Shown here one piece after another: positions 1 to 9,393 of a stretch of DNA of 64,000 nt. The notes beneath the pieces were generated by a model. That model was given only the letters and a program-made list of their open reading frames with translations. It searched no databases and had not been told where the DNA came from. Every line of letters starts with the position of its first letter. The stretch's first letter is position 1. The DNA is from Labilibacter sediminis (GTDB taxonomy: Bacteria > Bacteroidota > Bacteroidia > Bacteroidales > Marinilabiliaceae), in NCBI RefSeq assembly GCF_005877885.1, contig NZ_VCHY01000014.1:80273-144272 (forward strand). Direction: 5' to 3'. A program made the translations under genes and the position numbers.

Positions 1-861
1 TATGGCGGATTGAAACAATTAGATCCAATTGGTCCCAATGGAGAAACGATAATTGACTACTCAATATATGATGCAATTCGCTCGGGTTTCCAGAAAATTG
101 TATTCGTAATTCGCGAAAGTTTCAAAGATGAGTTTATTGAATTGTTTAACAAAAAAACAAAAGGGCTTATCGAGGTGGAGTATGTTACTCAGGAAATAAA
201 TAAGGTGCCATCTCAGTTAGGATATAATTTAGACAGAGAAAAACCATGGGGTACAGGACATGCAATTTTAATGGCTAAAGATTGTATAGATGGACCATTT
301 GCAGTAATTAATGCTGATGATTTTTACGGACAGGAAGCTTTTGATGCAATGGCGACTTATCTAAAAAACAATATTACAGAAAAGGAAAATTGTATGGTCG
401 GATACCAACTAAAGAATACAATTTCTGAAAATGGTCATGTTTCTCGCGGTGTTTGTGAAATTGGCAATAACAGCCAATTGGTTTCTGTTGTAGAAAGAAC
501 TAAAATTGGAAAAAAAGATGATGGTATATATTATGAGGATAATTCGGAATGGTTGCCATTGGATACAGACTCTATCGTATCGATGAACTTTTGGGGATTT
601 ACATCTAATTTATTTGAGGAGCTGGAGAAACAGTTTGCCGATTTTATTAAGGAAAAAGGTCAGGAACTAAAATCTGAATTCTTTATTCCAACGGTTGTGG
701 AATCCCTTATGCAAAAAAATATTAGTGAGTTTAAGGTGTTAAAGTCAACAGCCAAATGGTTTGGAGTAACTTATAAAGAAGATAAGGAAATGGCTGTTTC
801 AGCCATCAATGAATTAATTAGTAAAGGAACTTATCCAGCAAATCTTTGGAATAACAATTAA
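1..861 (+). CDS. sugar-1-phosphate nucleotidyltransferase-like protein, 5' end cut by window
   Basis: The reading frame is open from base 1, and its first residues (YGGLKQLDPIGPNGE) are the end of a nucleotide-binding loop of the NTP_transferase family, so the true start lies outside the window; the TTG at position 10 is not the start. INADDFYG (bases 313-336) is the typical metal-binding acidic motif of these enzymes, which join an NTP to a sugar 1-phosphate and release pyrophosphate in the cytoplasm. Only 4 bp separate it from the phosphohexomutase gene, and a sugar-kinase-like gene follows, so it probably acts in hexosamine or hexose activation. The specific sugar and nucleotide cannot be read from the sequence. 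Confidence 0.8.
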   Translation, partial: YGGLKQLDPIGPNGETIIDYSIYDAIRSGFQKIVFVIRESFKDEFIELFNKKTKGLIEVEYVTQEINKVPSQLGYNLDREKPWGTGHAILMAKDCIDGPFAVINADDFYGQEAFDAMATYLKNNITEKENCMVGYQLKNTISENGHVSRGVCEIGNNSQLVSVVERTKIGKKDDGIYYEDNSEWLPLDTDSIVSMNFWGFTSNLFEELEKQFADFIKEKGQELKSEFFIPTVVESLMQKNISEFKVLKSTAKWFGVTYKEDKEMAVSAINELISKGTYPANLWNNN

Positions 862-865
862 TAAT

Positions 866-2233
866 ATGACATTAATAAAATCAATTTCAGGAATAAGAGG
901 AACAATAGGAGGGGATACAGGAGAGGCATTAACCCCTATAGATATTGTTGAAATAGTAAGTGCATATGCCACATGGCTTAAGCAATCAGGGCAAAGCACA
1001 AAAGTTGTTATAGGTAGGGATGCACGACCCAGCGGACATATGGTGAATAGTTTGGTAGTTGGAGCTTTGGTGGGTTCAGGTATTGATATCATTGATCTGG
1101 ATTTAGCAACTACACCTACAGTTGAGATGGCAGTAGTTACTCAAAAAGCAGGTGGAGGTATTATTATTACAGCCAGCCATAATCCGGTTAATTGGAACGC
1201 ATTAAAATTACTAAACCATAAGGGAGAGTTTATTTCTGCAAATGAAGGCAGTGAAATTTTAAAGTTTGTAACAGATAGTAATTATTCGTTTTCAGAAGTT
1301 GAAAAGATAGGTAGTTATGAATTGAATAAAACGGCTTTAACTGATCACATCAATAGTATATTAAATCTTCCTTTGGTTGATGTAGCTGCTATTCAAAATG
1401 CAAATTTCTCTGTTATTGTTGATCCGGTTAATTCTGTGGGTGGTTTTTCTATTTCTCAACTTTTAAATGCTTTAGGTGTTAATAAGGTAAAGGTTATTAA
1501 TGGCGAACCGAACGGTAATTTTGCACATAACCCTGAGCCACTTCCTGAAAATATAACAGAAATTGTTGATGAAATTAAGAATGGTAGTTTCGATTTAGGA
1601 ATTATCGTAGATCCTGATGTGGACAGGCTTGCTTTAGTAAGTGAAAATGGAGAACCGTTTGGAGAGGAGTATACTTTAGTTTCTGTTGCAGATTATGTGT
1701 TATCGAACACAAAGGGTGCTTTGTCGGCCAATTTATCGTCAACCATGTCGTTAAAAGAAATTGCCAAAAAACACTACCAGGAGTATTTTGAGGCTGCAGT
1801 TGGAGAAGTAAATGTGGTGCAGAAAATGAAAGATTGCAATGCGGTTATTGGAGGAGAAGGAAACGGTGGTATTATTTATCCTGAGTTGCATTACGGTAGA
1901 GATGCCTTAGTTGGTATCGCCTTGTTTCTAACAAATTTGGCAAAACTTGGCGTAAGTGCTTCAACGTTGCGAAAGAATTATCCTAACTATCCAATGATTA
2001 AAGATAAAATCAATCTTGAAGGTGTGGATAATGTGGATGAAGTTTTGGTGAAAATTCAGGAGGCGTTTAAGCAATATGAGTGCAATACTATTGATGGCCT
2101 GAAAATTAACTTTGAAAAAGGCTGGGTACACATGCGTAAGTCAAACACTGAACCTATTATACGAATTTATGCTGAGGCAATCACTCAGGATGAAGCCAAT
2201 GCTTTAATTCAAAAGGTAAAGGATCTTATTTAG
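866..2233 (+). CDS. glmM: phosphoglucosamine mutase-type phosphohexomutase
   Basis: 455 residues, the usual length of the alpha-D-phosphohexomutase superfamily, which moves phosphate between C6 and C1 of a sugar through a phosphoserine intermediate. The active-site loop TASHNP places the phosphoserine at S104. The metal loop is DPDVDR (the family form is DGDGDR), the sugar-binding loop is GGEGNGG, and the C-terminal phosphate-binding loop is RKSNTEP. The Asp-Pro-Asp-Val form of the metal loop is typical of the Bacteroidota GlmM/ManB-like group, so glucosamine as substrate is likely but not proven. The ATG at 866 starts 4 bp after the nucleotidyltransferase stop, which suggests cotranscription and coupled production of an activated sugar. 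Confidence 0.85.
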   Translation: MTLIKSISGIRGTIGGDTGEALTPIDIVEIVSAYATWLKQSGQSTKVVIGRDARPSGHMVNSLVVGALVGSGIDIIDLDLATTPTVEMAVVTQKAGGGIIITASHNPVNWNALKLLNHKGEFISANEGSEILKFVTDSNYSFSEVEKIGSYELNKTALTDHINSILNLPLVDVAAIQNANFSVIVDPVNSVGGFSISQLLNALGVNKVKVINGEPNGNFAHNPEPLPENITEIVDEIKNGSFDLGIIVDPDVDRLALVSENGEPFGEEYTLVSVADYVLSNTKGALSANLSSTMSLKEIAKKHYQEYFEAAVGEVNVVQKMKDCNAVIGGEGNGGIIYPELHYGRDALVGIALFLTNLAKLGVSASTLRKNYPNYPMIKDKINLEGVDNVDEVLVKIQEAFKQYECNTIDGLKINFEKGWVHMRKSNTEPIIRIYAEAITQDEANALIQKVKDLI

Positions 2234-2293
2234 ATCGTTTTTAATACCAAATTTTTATGAAACCCTTAATAACTAAATCAAAAAAGTAATAAA

Positions 2294-3391
2294 ATGAACG
2301 AACTTAAAAATATTGTTGAACAATTTCAGGTTCAAAGTGAAGTTTCAGAAGTGAAGCCTTTGGGAGAAGGATTTATAAATGATACGTTTTATGTGTCTAC
2401 CGCAAATGGAGGCCCTGATTATTTATTACAACGCAAGAATAAAGATATCTTCAAGGATATTCCCTCCATGATGAATAATATTAAAATTGTTACCAATCAC
2501 TTAAAGGATAAGATTATTTCTCAAGGCGGAGATCCTGATCGTGAGGCAATGACTATTACTTTATCAAAGGATAATAAGTTGTATTATCAGGATAAGGATG
2601 GTGAATATTGGGCCATGTGTGTGTTTATAAAAGATAGCATTACACATGAGGCTGCTGGTACAAAAGAACTCGCTTATGCAGGGGGTAAAGGTATTGGATT
2701 GTTCCAGAGTATGTTGGCTGATATGAAAACGCCATTGACTAATATCTTACCTGGATTCCATGATATAAAATACAGGTTTACGCAGTGGGAAGAGGTTTTA
2801 AAAGAGGATAGAGTTGGTCGTAAGCGTGAAGTCCGTAAGGAAATCATGTGGATTGAGAGCAGAAAAGAGCAAATGCTTAATTTCTGGAAATTGGTTGAAA
2901 ATGGCGAAATACCAACACGTGTAACACATAATGATACCAAGATTAATAACATCCTTTTTGATGATAAAGGAGAGGTGTTGTGTGTGATTGATTTGGATAC
3001 AGTACTAAATAGTACTGTGCTAAATGACTTTGGTGATGCAATTCGTTCTTACGCAAACAATGGTGCTGAAGATGCAATTGATTTAAAAACGGTAAGTGTA
3101 AATCTAGATATCTTTAAAGGTTTTGCACAAGGATATTTAGAAAATTCCATTCAGTTTTTAAATGAAAAAGAACTGGAATACCTTGCTTTTTCAGCTTTGT
3201 ATATTACTTATGAGCAAGTATTACGCTTTTTAATGGATTACATTGATGGTGATCGTTATTATAAAACAAAATCGGCTAAGCATAACCTCGTAAGAACCCA
3301 TGCTCAGTTTAAATTATTATCCAGCATGGAGGAGAACTTCAACCAAATGGAAGGTATCATTAAGGATATTGTGAATAGTTTAAAGAAGTAG
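2294..3391 (+). CDS. APH-fold small-molecule kinase, N-acetylhexosamine 1-kinase-like
   Basis: 365 residues with the aminoglycoside-phosphotransferase/choline-kinase fold. The catalytic loop THNDTKINNILFD has the HxDxxxxN pattern (about residues 212-224), and VIDLDTV supplies the second metal-binding Asp. Length and context match NahK-type anomeric kinases, which phosphorylate GlcNAc or GalNAc at C1. With a mutase and nucleotidyltransferase just upstream and galE just downstream, the four genes make a salvage route from free hexosamine to UDP-sugar. This assignment is inference from neighbourhood; the fold is read directly. There is no signal peptide, so it is cytoplasmic. A hairpin terminator follows before galE. 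Confidence 0.75.
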   Translation: MNELKNIVEQFQVQSEVSEVKPLGEGFINDTFYVSTANGGPDYLLQRKNKDIFKDIPSMMNNIKIVTNHLKDKIISQGGDPDREAMTITLSKDNKLYYQDKDGEYWAMCVFIKDSITHEAAGTKELAYAGGKGIGLFQSMLADMKTPLTNILPGFHDIKYRFTQWEEVLKEDRVGRKREVRKEIMWIESRKEQMLNFWKLVENGEIPTRVTHNDTKINNILFDDKGEVLCVIDLDTVLNSTVLNDFGDAIRSYANNGAEDAIDLKTVSVNLDIFKGFAQGYLENSIQFLNEKELEYLAFSALYITYEQVLRFLMDYIDGDRYYKTKSAKHNLVRTHAQFKLLSSMEENFNQMEGIIKDIVNSLKK

Positions 3392-3498
3392 AGTTACACG
3401 ATAGAATAGAGTATGCTGTTTTCGTAGAAGAAAACTGGCTGGTTAAAATATTGTTTAGGGCTAAATCTGTTCCAAGGTTTATTTTGTGTTTTTGTTTG

Positions 3499-3537
3499 CC
3501 AGGGGTAGTTTCTTTAATCTATCCCTGGTTAATTTTT
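3499..3537 (+). terminator. hairpin terminator directly before galE
   Basis: Ten-base-pair stem CCAGGGGTAG / CTATCCCTGG with one G-U pair and a 10-nt loop, followed by TTAATTTTT. It ends only 7 bp before the galE ATG, so it either ends the upstream operon or acts as a structured galE leader. It argues against the TTG at 3536 as the galE start, because that codon lies in the T tract. Confidence 0.65.
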
Positions 3538-3544
3538 GACTATA

Positions 3545-4567
3545 ATGAAGAATAAAATATTAATTACAGGAGGGGTTGGGTATATAGGATCTCATACTGT
3601 AGTAGAATTGCATAATGCAAATTTTGAGGTGATCATTGTTGATGACTTATCCAATTCAAGTGTTTCGGTATTGAAACAAATTGAAAAAATTACCGGTGTG
3701 GCACCGAAGTTTTATGAATTGGATGTTTCTAAATATGATCAGTTAGAAACGATTTTTAAAGAAAATCAAGGAATTGATGCAATCATTCATTTTGCTGCAG
3801 CAAAGGCGGTGGGTGAATCTGTGGATAATCCGTTAAAATATTATAAGAATAATCTGGTATCCTTGTTAAACCTAATTGAATGTCAAAAGAAGTTTAATGT
3901 AAACAATATGGTGTTTTCTTCATCGTGTACCGTTTATGGGCAACCTAATGTGTTGCCGGTTACGGAGCAAACGCCAAGACAGGATGCAGAATCGCCATAT
4001 GGCAATACCAAAAGGGTAGGAGAGGATATGATTAGTGATTCCGTCTCTGCATATTCTCAGTTAAATGCTATTGCATTGCGTTATTTTAATCCAATTGGAG
4101 CTCATGAATCTGCATTAATAGGAGAGTTACCTATTGGAGTACCACAAAACCTGGTTCCTTTTATATCACAAACCGCAGCAGGTATTCGCGAAAAACTATT
4201 GGTATTTGGTGATGATTATGATACTAAAGATGGTTCAGCCATTCGCGATTTCATTAATGTAGTTGATTTGGCTAAAGCGCATGTTGTAGCGCTTAAGAGA
4301 TTATTAGATAAGAAGAATAAAACATCTTTTGAAATCTTTAATCTTGGTACAGGAAATGGTTATTCTGTTTTGGAGTTAATTAAAACATTTGAGGAAGTAA
4401 CAGGTGTTAAAGTTAATTACGAGATTGCACCACGCAGGGCTGGTGATATTGAGAAAATATGGGCAGACACCACCTTTGCCAATGAAGAATTGGGGTGGAA
4501 AGCAGAGAAAAGTCTTCAGGAAACTTTATTAAGTGTTTGGAACTGGCAGAAAAATATAACGAATTGA
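3545..4567 (+). CDS. galE: UDP-glucose 4-epimerase
   Basis: 340 residues from the ATG at 3545. An in-frame TTG at 3536 is possible but falls in a terminator T tract. The N-terminal Rossmann motif is GGVGYIGSHT, the catalytic Ser lies in FSSSCTVYG, and the YxxxK pair is YGNTK (Tyr about residue 150). RYFNPIGAH and the late RAGDIEKIWAD segment are typical of GalE. The enzyme interconverts UDP-Glc and UDP-Gal (or the N-acetyl forms) with bound NAD in the cytoplasm. It completes a Leloir-like block with the kinase and nucleotidyltransferase upstream. Confidence 0.92.
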   Translation: MKNKILITGGVGYIGSHTVVELHNANFEVIIVDDLSNSSVSVLKQIEKITGVAPKFYELDVSKYDQLETIFKENQGIDAIIHFAAAKAVGESVDNPLKYYKNNLVSLLNLIECQKKFNVNNMVFSSSCTVYGQPNVLPVTEQTPRQDAESPYGNTKRVGEDMISDSVSAYSQLNAIALRYFNPIGAHESALIGELPIGVPQNLVPFISQTAAGIREKLLVFGDDYDTKDGSAIRDFINVVDLAKAHVVALKRLLDKKNKTSFEIFNLGTGNGYSVLELIKTFEEVTGVKVNYEIAPRRAGDIEKIWADTTFANEELGWKAEKSLQETLLSVWNWQKNITN

Positions 4568-4632
4568 TTTAAGCTGGTTATTTACTGGTTATAAGGTTTA
4601 AAGTTTAAACCTTTTGGGTACAAAAAACATAG

Positions 4633-4671
4633 AAACATGCGGTATTTTCCAATATTCGCATGTTTTGTTTT
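4633..4671 (+). terminator. intrinsic terminator after galE
   Basis: Nine-base-pair stem AAACATGCG / CGCATGTTT with a 15-nt loop, followed by TGTTTTGTTTT. It lies 65 bp past the galE stop. Confidence 0.7.
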
Positions 4672-5003
4672 ATAAACACTTTTCAATCCAGAGTCAGCAA
4701 TGGCTATGTTAAATACAATGCGCTTTGCTATTTGCTCCAAATAAAATGAGCGTTATTTTTCTCTCAATAATATTTTGCATTTCATGCTAATCACAGCAAA
4801 ATAATAATCAAATATCCCTAATACAGCTTGTTTAATGTTAGGTTATTTGCACTAATTCCTACAATATTAAAGTTATAGGTCTTAATTATTGACTTTTACA
4901 AATTTTTAAATTCATACTCCTGAAAATCAATTTTAAACGACAGTGATTTAACTGTAAATTAGATCATGTAATGCAAAGAGGATAAAGTTTAAAAATTGGT
5001 GTC
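4672..5003. other. AT-rich intergenic stretch
   Basis: About 330 bp between the galE terminator and the next gene. I see no convincing gene, structured RNA or repeat in it; it presumably carries the promoter of the gene at 5004. Confidence 0.5.
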
Positions 5004-5510
5004 ATGAAAAATATTATCATTTTTCTTATTTGCTTAGGTTTCCAAACCGTGGTTATAGCTCAGGACTGCATAAAAGGTCAGGATACACGACCCTTGAATA
5101 CAACCAGCATAAACCTATTGGGGAATGCATCGCTTATTTCGCTTAATTACGAGAGGCTTTTTAAGGTCCATCCTAAAGTTCTTATAGGAGGACAACTAGG
5201 CCTTGGTTATAATGAGGAATTTGTTTTATGGGGTGGTGAAGCAGAATCTTTTAGTACCATTCCGATACAAGTAACCGGAAATTTTGGAAAAAATAAAAGT
5301 ATGCTTGAGTTTGGTATTGGTTATACCATAATTAATGATTTAGATAAGTATACGAAAAACATTGCATATTCAACCATTGGTTACCGACTACAACCTCTTA
5401 AAGCCGAAAAAATAAATTTCAGAGTGTTTGTGATGCTACCAATAACTGATACGGATAACACTTCTATTATTTTTATCCCAATTGGTATAAGTTTTGGGCA
5501 ATGCTTTTGA
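5004..5510 (+). CDS. small exported beta-rich protein of unknown function
   Basis: 168 residues. Residues 1-19 form a clear signal peptide (KNIIIFLICLGFQTVVIAQ region) followed by a mature part rich in alternating hydrophobic residues and Gly (GGQLGLGYNEEF, SMLEFGIGYTI, TIGYRLQPL, PIGISFGQCF). The pattern resembles a small outer-membrane beta-barrel of the kind common in Bacteroidota, ending close to an aromatic residue. No catalytic motif is visible. It stands alone, after a terminator on the left and with a convergent gene 14 bp to the right. Function unknown; the outer-membrane location is inference. Confidence 0.65.
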   Translation: MKNIIIFLICLGFQTVVIAQDCIKGQDTRPLNTTSINLLGNASLISLNYERLFKVHPKVLIGGQLGLGYNEEFVLWGGEAESFSTIPIQVTGNFGKNKSMLEFGIGYTIINDLDKYTKNIAYSTIGYRLQPLKAEKINFRVFVMLPITDTDNTSIIFIPIGISFGQCF

Positions 5511-5524
5511 AGCTCAAAGGAGCA

Positions 5525-6052
5525 TCAAATTTTAGTTTGTTTACTGTAATGACTTATCTCAAATAATTTCTCCAGGCTTCCTAAGAATTTAAGTTGGTAT
5601 AAACCTATCGACAGGCTCGATATTATCAGGAACATTTTGTGTTTAAGAATAAAGCCGTTTTTGAAATCTACTTCAAGGTAGCTAAAAAAAACTGCAATAA
5701 TTATTAAAGCCCCCAATACTGCCAAAATACCACTTGTAATAATTCTCTGGATATATAATCTTTTATCTATTACATCAGGTAAACGTAACTCCATAGGATC
5801 TGGATTATCCTTTAAACTTTCTATTTCATTTCTTTCTTTATCATTCTTTAAAAATAGAGAACAGGCAATGGTGCCCCCTATGGCACCATAAAAGTATTGC
5901 TTAAATAATTCTGAACATATTTGTCCAAACTGACTATTTATCCATATTTCCACAGCATTAAAGTTTATCATCAATATCAGAAATGCGTGAATAATAAAAC
6001 TAATAAATATTGACTTGCTAATTTTTTTGTATTCAGATAAATCCATAGTCAT
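5525..6052 (-). CDS. uncharacterised integral membrane protein
   Basis: 175 residues. Three or four hydrophobic segments can be seen: about residues 13-33 (ISFIIHAFLILMINFNAVEI), 53-66, 98-123 (SGILAVLGALIIIAVFFSYL) and 139-156. The centre is charged (KNDKERNEIESLKDNPDP). I do not recognise a family. It reads convergently with the exported protein at 5004 and is followed upstream, with 2 bp between, by a possible 75-residue ORF on the same strand. An alternative start, ATG at 6046, would shorten it by two residues. Confidence 0.55.
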   Translation of the reverse strand: MTMDLSEYKKISKSIFISFIIHAFLILMINFNAVEIWINSQFGQICSELFKQYFYGAIGGTIACSLFLKNDKERNEIESLKDNPDPMELRLPDVIDKRLYIQRIITSGILAVLGALIIIAVFFSYLEVDFKNGFILKHKMFLIISSLSIGLYQLKFLGSLEKLFEISHYSKQTKI

Positions 6053-6054
6053 AG

Positions 6055-6282
6055 TTAATTTATAAAGAGAGTTATAACCGGTTCGATTTTAATATGCTCA
6101 CCCGTTAGTAGAAAGTATTTATACTGTCTATGGCAGGATGTTTTTTTAGAAAAAAGTTTAAAATACAAGGTAGTATGGAAGTAAAATAAAGTCAATAAAA
6201 CCAGTGTGACAAAAGCGTGACAAAGAAATATCAGTCTAAAATTAGAATTATTAAAAGATTTGTTCAAGATGTCAGTATTCAC
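6055..6282 (-). CDS. doubtful small membrane ORF
   Basis: 75 codons from a GTG, with one hydrophobic segment (LIFLCHAFVTLVLLTLFYF) and a basic C-terminal part. It ends 2 bp before the start of the membrane gene at 6052, which is the only support for it being real. No family is recognised and codon use is unremarkable. It could equally be the leader of the downstream gene. Confidence 0.25.
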   Translation of the reverse strand: MNTDILNKSFNNSNFRLIFLCHAFVTLVLLTLFYFHTTLYFKLFSKKTSCHRQYKYFLLTGEHIKIEPVITLFIN

Positions 6283-6633
6283 GTTGTAAATAGTTGGTTA
6301 ATCAAAGTTTTTAAATGATTAATACATACAGACTTATCACTAACCTGTAGAATATGTGGATTAACATGTGTTTTGGATTTGTAGACTGTCGGACTAAGTG
6401 TAGAGTGTAAGGTGTTGCTAATTTGTGTGTTGTGGGATTGGAATACTATAAGTATTTAAAATCGTGACCTCATCTTCATATTTAGGGTATTGACAGGGGA
6501 GGATTTCGTATTTAGATTATAGCATTGTTTTTAATAAAACAAATCTGATGCAATAGAGTGTATCACAGTGAATTGATGTTTAGATGAGTAGTAAATGAGT
6601 ATTTAATTTTTTATCAACCTAACAATTATAGAT
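6283..6633. other. intergenic stretch before the accessory cluster
   Basis: About 350 bp, with no gene or clear repeat seen. It must hold the promoter of the 6634-9099 gene pair, but no convincing TAnnTTTG/TTTG pair stood out. Confidence 0.4.
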
Positions 6634-8130
6634 ATGCAAGTCTTTGATCTACATTGTCACCCTACTTTAAAACCAATGCTGTCTTTACCACAAAAAAGAG
6701 TGACGCCCTGGGAAGAAATTGATAACATACTGAATAAAATTTTCGATTCTCAATCCAATTGTAAGCAGTTGTTGCAAGGCGGTTGTAATGTGGCATGCGT
6801 TGGATTGTCTGCAATAGAAACAGCATTTTTAAAAGACTGGATTGTTAAAGTAGCATCAGGTCCTGTGCGTTATATTGATAGAGATCAGGTTGAAAATATT
6901 GCCAATGCAGCTGCGGGAGCTACATATGAAGATATCATGGAACAGGAAATTAATTCTATTATTAATCATCCGGTGCTTTCAGGTACCAATGGTATGAAAG
7001 TTAAATGGATTAATTCTGTTAATGATTACGATAAAAATGATATGACTACCCTTCATCTTATTGCCACACAGGAAGGTGGACATGGACTGTATTATGGTTC
7101 AAATGAAGATAATGATATCAATAAAATTTTGGATAGAGTTAAGGAACTAAAGAAAGCATCACCGGTTAGACTCTTTTATGTTACGCTTACGCATATAAGT
7201 CAAAATGTATTCGCCAATCATTGTTACGCCATTAAGGTTCTTCCTAAAAGAAGATTTTTTCCTCAGACAAATGGAATATCGAATGATGGATATAAAGTTA
7301 TTGAGGCTTTGTTAAGTGAAGAAAATGGTAAACCAATACTGATTGATATAAAACACCTTAGCCTGGCCTCCCGGATAGAGTTTTATAGCAAATATAATCA
7401 CCGTCCAATTATAGCTTCACATGCAGCAGTAACCGGATGTAGTTACAAGAATAAACCGATTTTTAAAATCAGGAAAAAGAATAATCACGATGTTTATAAA
7501 GTAAAATATACACGACAACGTGGGTATTTTCCAGGTACTTTTTTTAATCCTGACAGTATTAACTTATATGATGAGGATATTAAGGAAATCATAAAATCAA
7601 ATGGAATTATCGGGCTTATTTTGGATGAAAGGGTTTTGGGGTTTTCGAAAAGACCTACAAGTAAAGAGTTTATTAGTGATTTGGAATGGTCAAAGTTTAT
7701 ATCGCCTGATGAAATTAGGCATATGAAAGAATTGACTCCGGAGGAGGATCTTTTAGATGATCTTGAAGATGAGAAAGAAGAGTCGGAGGAGGAAATGCTT
7801 CTGGCAGGACATGGGCCTAAAAGATCAAAGCAGTTTGAAGAATTACATTTGCTTCATCTTTTAAATAATATCATCCATATTATCATGATTGGTAAGAATA
7901 TGGGTGTTGATGCCTCAAAACATATCACCATAGGTTCAGATTTCGACGGATTAATTAATGCTGTGGATTGTTGCCTTTTTGCCAGCGAATATTCTGATTT
8001 ACGTAAAAAACTAAAAGAAACTATACTTGAACAATCAGCTGCAAAAATCATGATTCCGAATGTTGATTCATTCCTGGATGACTTCTTTTATAATAATGGT
8101 GTCAATTTTTTAATGAAGAATTTTAAATAA
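6634..8130 (+). CDS. M19 (renal dipeptidase)-like metallohydrolase, cytoplasmic
   Basis: 498 residues with the ordered motifs of the M19/amidohydrolase fold: metal-binding FDLHCHP (H7, H9), the bridging-acid segment ATQEGG (E147), the LTH motif (H187) followed by LIDIKHLS, the SHAAVTG histidine (H263), and IGSDFDG near residue 435. Known M19 enzymes cleave dipeptides or related amides with two zinc ions. Unlike most of them this protein has no signal peptide and carries an acidic insert (about residues 365-390, EEDLLDDLEDEKEESEEE) before the last motif. It lies 6 bp before an alpha/beta hydrolase gene and close to a protease-nuclease fusion, so a role in an intracellular effector cascade is more likely than nutrition; that is inference. 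Confidence 0.7.
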   Translation: MQVFDLHCHPTLKPMLSLPQKRVTPWEEIDNILNKIFDSQSNCKQLLQGGCNVACVGLSAIETAFLKDWIVKVASGPVRYIDRDQVENIANAAAGATYEDIMEQEINSIINHPVLSGTNGMKVKWINSVNDYDKNDMTTLHLIATQEGGHGLYYGSNEDNDINKILDRVKELKKASPVRLFYVTLTHISQNVFANHCYAIKVLPKRRFFPQTNGISNDGYKVIEALLSEENGKPILIDIKHLSLASRIEFYSKYNHRPIIASHAAVTGCSYKNKPIFKIRKKNNHDVYKVKYTRQRGYFPGTFFNPDSINLYDEDIKEIIKSNGIIGLILDERVLGFSKRPTSKEFISDLEWSKFISPDEIRHMKELTPEEDLLDDLEDEKEESEEEMLLAGHGPKRSKQFEELHLLHLLNNIIHIIMIGKNMGVDASKHITIGSDFDGLINAVDCCLFASEYSDLRKKLKETILEQSAAKIMIPNVDSFLDDFFYNNGVNFLMKNFK

Positions 8131-8136
8131 TAATTT

Positions 8137-9099
8137 ATGCTTTTTATAACAAACAGAGAACCCGTAGAATATAGTGAATTTAAAGAAGAAAGACCTTTTA
8201 TGTTTGATTATAAACGAACAGGTCCTTGCAATGGTGTTTTTTATTGCGAAAGAACCAACAAAGAAAAATACAGGGAGATTGGGTCGGATACTTTTATGCA
8301 AAGACTAAAAGAAAGTAAATCGAAACAGTTGCTTTTATTTATTCATGGGTTTTCTAACCTTCCGGAACCGGATATATTCCCAAGGGTAAAAATGCTTCAA
8401 AAACTTTTTGATGAAAAGGAAGAAGGTTTAGTTGAAGTGGTACCCCTAATTTGGCCTTGCGACAATGATTTTGGCATTGTAAAGGATTATTGGGATGATC
8501 AAAAAGCTGCTGACCTGAGTGCTGTTTCTTTTGCTCGTGTTTTAAATAAGTTTATGAAGTGGAGAGAGAAGGCGCCAGAAGATAATCCGTGTTTAAAAAG
8601 AATTAATATTCTTGCTCATTCTATGGGGAACAGAGTGTTGCGTGAAACGCTTTCGAAATGGAATAAATATGATTTGGCCAATGGAGTTCCCTTGCTTTTT
8701 AGAAATACCTTTTTAATGGCCTCTGATATTGTAAATGAGTCCTTGGAACCCTCTAATGAAGGATATTTGATAACACAGGCATCCAGAAATGTATCGGTAT
8801 ATTTTGCTTCTGACGATTTGGCCTTAAGAGCTAGCAAAATCTCTAATTTAAAAAACAAAGTTGCATCCAGAAGGCTGGGACATTCTGGTCCTGAAAATAT
8901 GACTAAAGTACGAACTAATGTATATGCCATAGATTGTGACAATTTCAACAATACATACGATAATCCCAAAGGTCATTCCTATTTTCTTCGAGATGATAAG
9001 GGTATGCCGGGTAAAGTTTTTGAACATCTATATAATTCTATAAACACAGGAAGGATTTATGTAACAGACAAGCAAAACAGAAGTATAATTTTAGAATAA
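8137..9099 (+). CDS. alpha/beta hydrolase, DUF900-like serine hydrolase
   Basis: 320 residues. The oxyanion strand LLLFIHGFSN (about residues 65-75) and the nucleophile elbow LAHSMGN (S162) define an alpha/beta hydrolase; MASDI near residue 197 and GHSYF near residue 279 are candidate Asp and His of the triad. The layout resembles the DUF900 group of serine hydrolases. There is no signal peptide or lipid anchor, so it should be cytoplasmic. The ATG lies 6 bp after the M19-like gene, so the two are almost certainly cotranscribed. Substrate (ester, amide or lipid) cannot be told from the sequence. Confidence 0.7.
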   Translation: MLFITNREPVEYSEFKEERPFMFDYKRTGPCNGVFYCERTNKEKYREIGSDTFMQRLKESKSKQLLLFIHGFSNLPEPDIFPRVKMLQKLFDEKEEGLVEVVPLIWPCDNDFGIVKDYWDDQKAADLSAVSFARVLNKFMKWREKAPEDNPCLKRINILAHSMGNRVLRETLSKWNKYDLANGVPLLFRNTFLMASDIVNESLEPSNEGYLITQASRNVSVYFASDDLALRASKISNLKNKVASRRLGHSGPENMTKVRTNVYAIDCDNFNNTYDNPKGHSYFLRDDKGMPGKVFEHLYNSINTGRIYVTDKQNRSIILE

Positions 9100-9279
9100 G
9101 GATTTATGTAATGTCGGACTGTGTAGTTAGATAATTGTATATAATCTATACTACTTACTTTTTAGATTAATTGCTCAAATCCTCACAAATGAATTGGCCT
9201 TATTTTCAAGTATAAATTGTCAGATTCAGTAACACTTTTATCATGAAAATTCTCTATTAATAAGCTGAATTCGATATGA

Positions 9280-9386
9280 AATTATTGGCTCAGACCGCTT
9301 ATAAACATTTAGTTTCAAGAAATATTTGTGACGACATAGCGGGCTATGACTAACAAATATGACACAGAAAATGGATGTTTATAAGT
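9280..9386. repeat. large imperfect palindrome, CATAGC/GCTATG family, copy 1
   Basis: Arms of about 46 nt that match each other when one is reverse-complemented (outer CTTATAAACAT, inner ATATTTGT), around the core CATAGCGGGCTATG at about 9337. The same central motif recurs in copies near 9450, 14245, 26145 and 53535. Confidence 0.6.
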
Positions 9387-9393
9387 GGAATGT

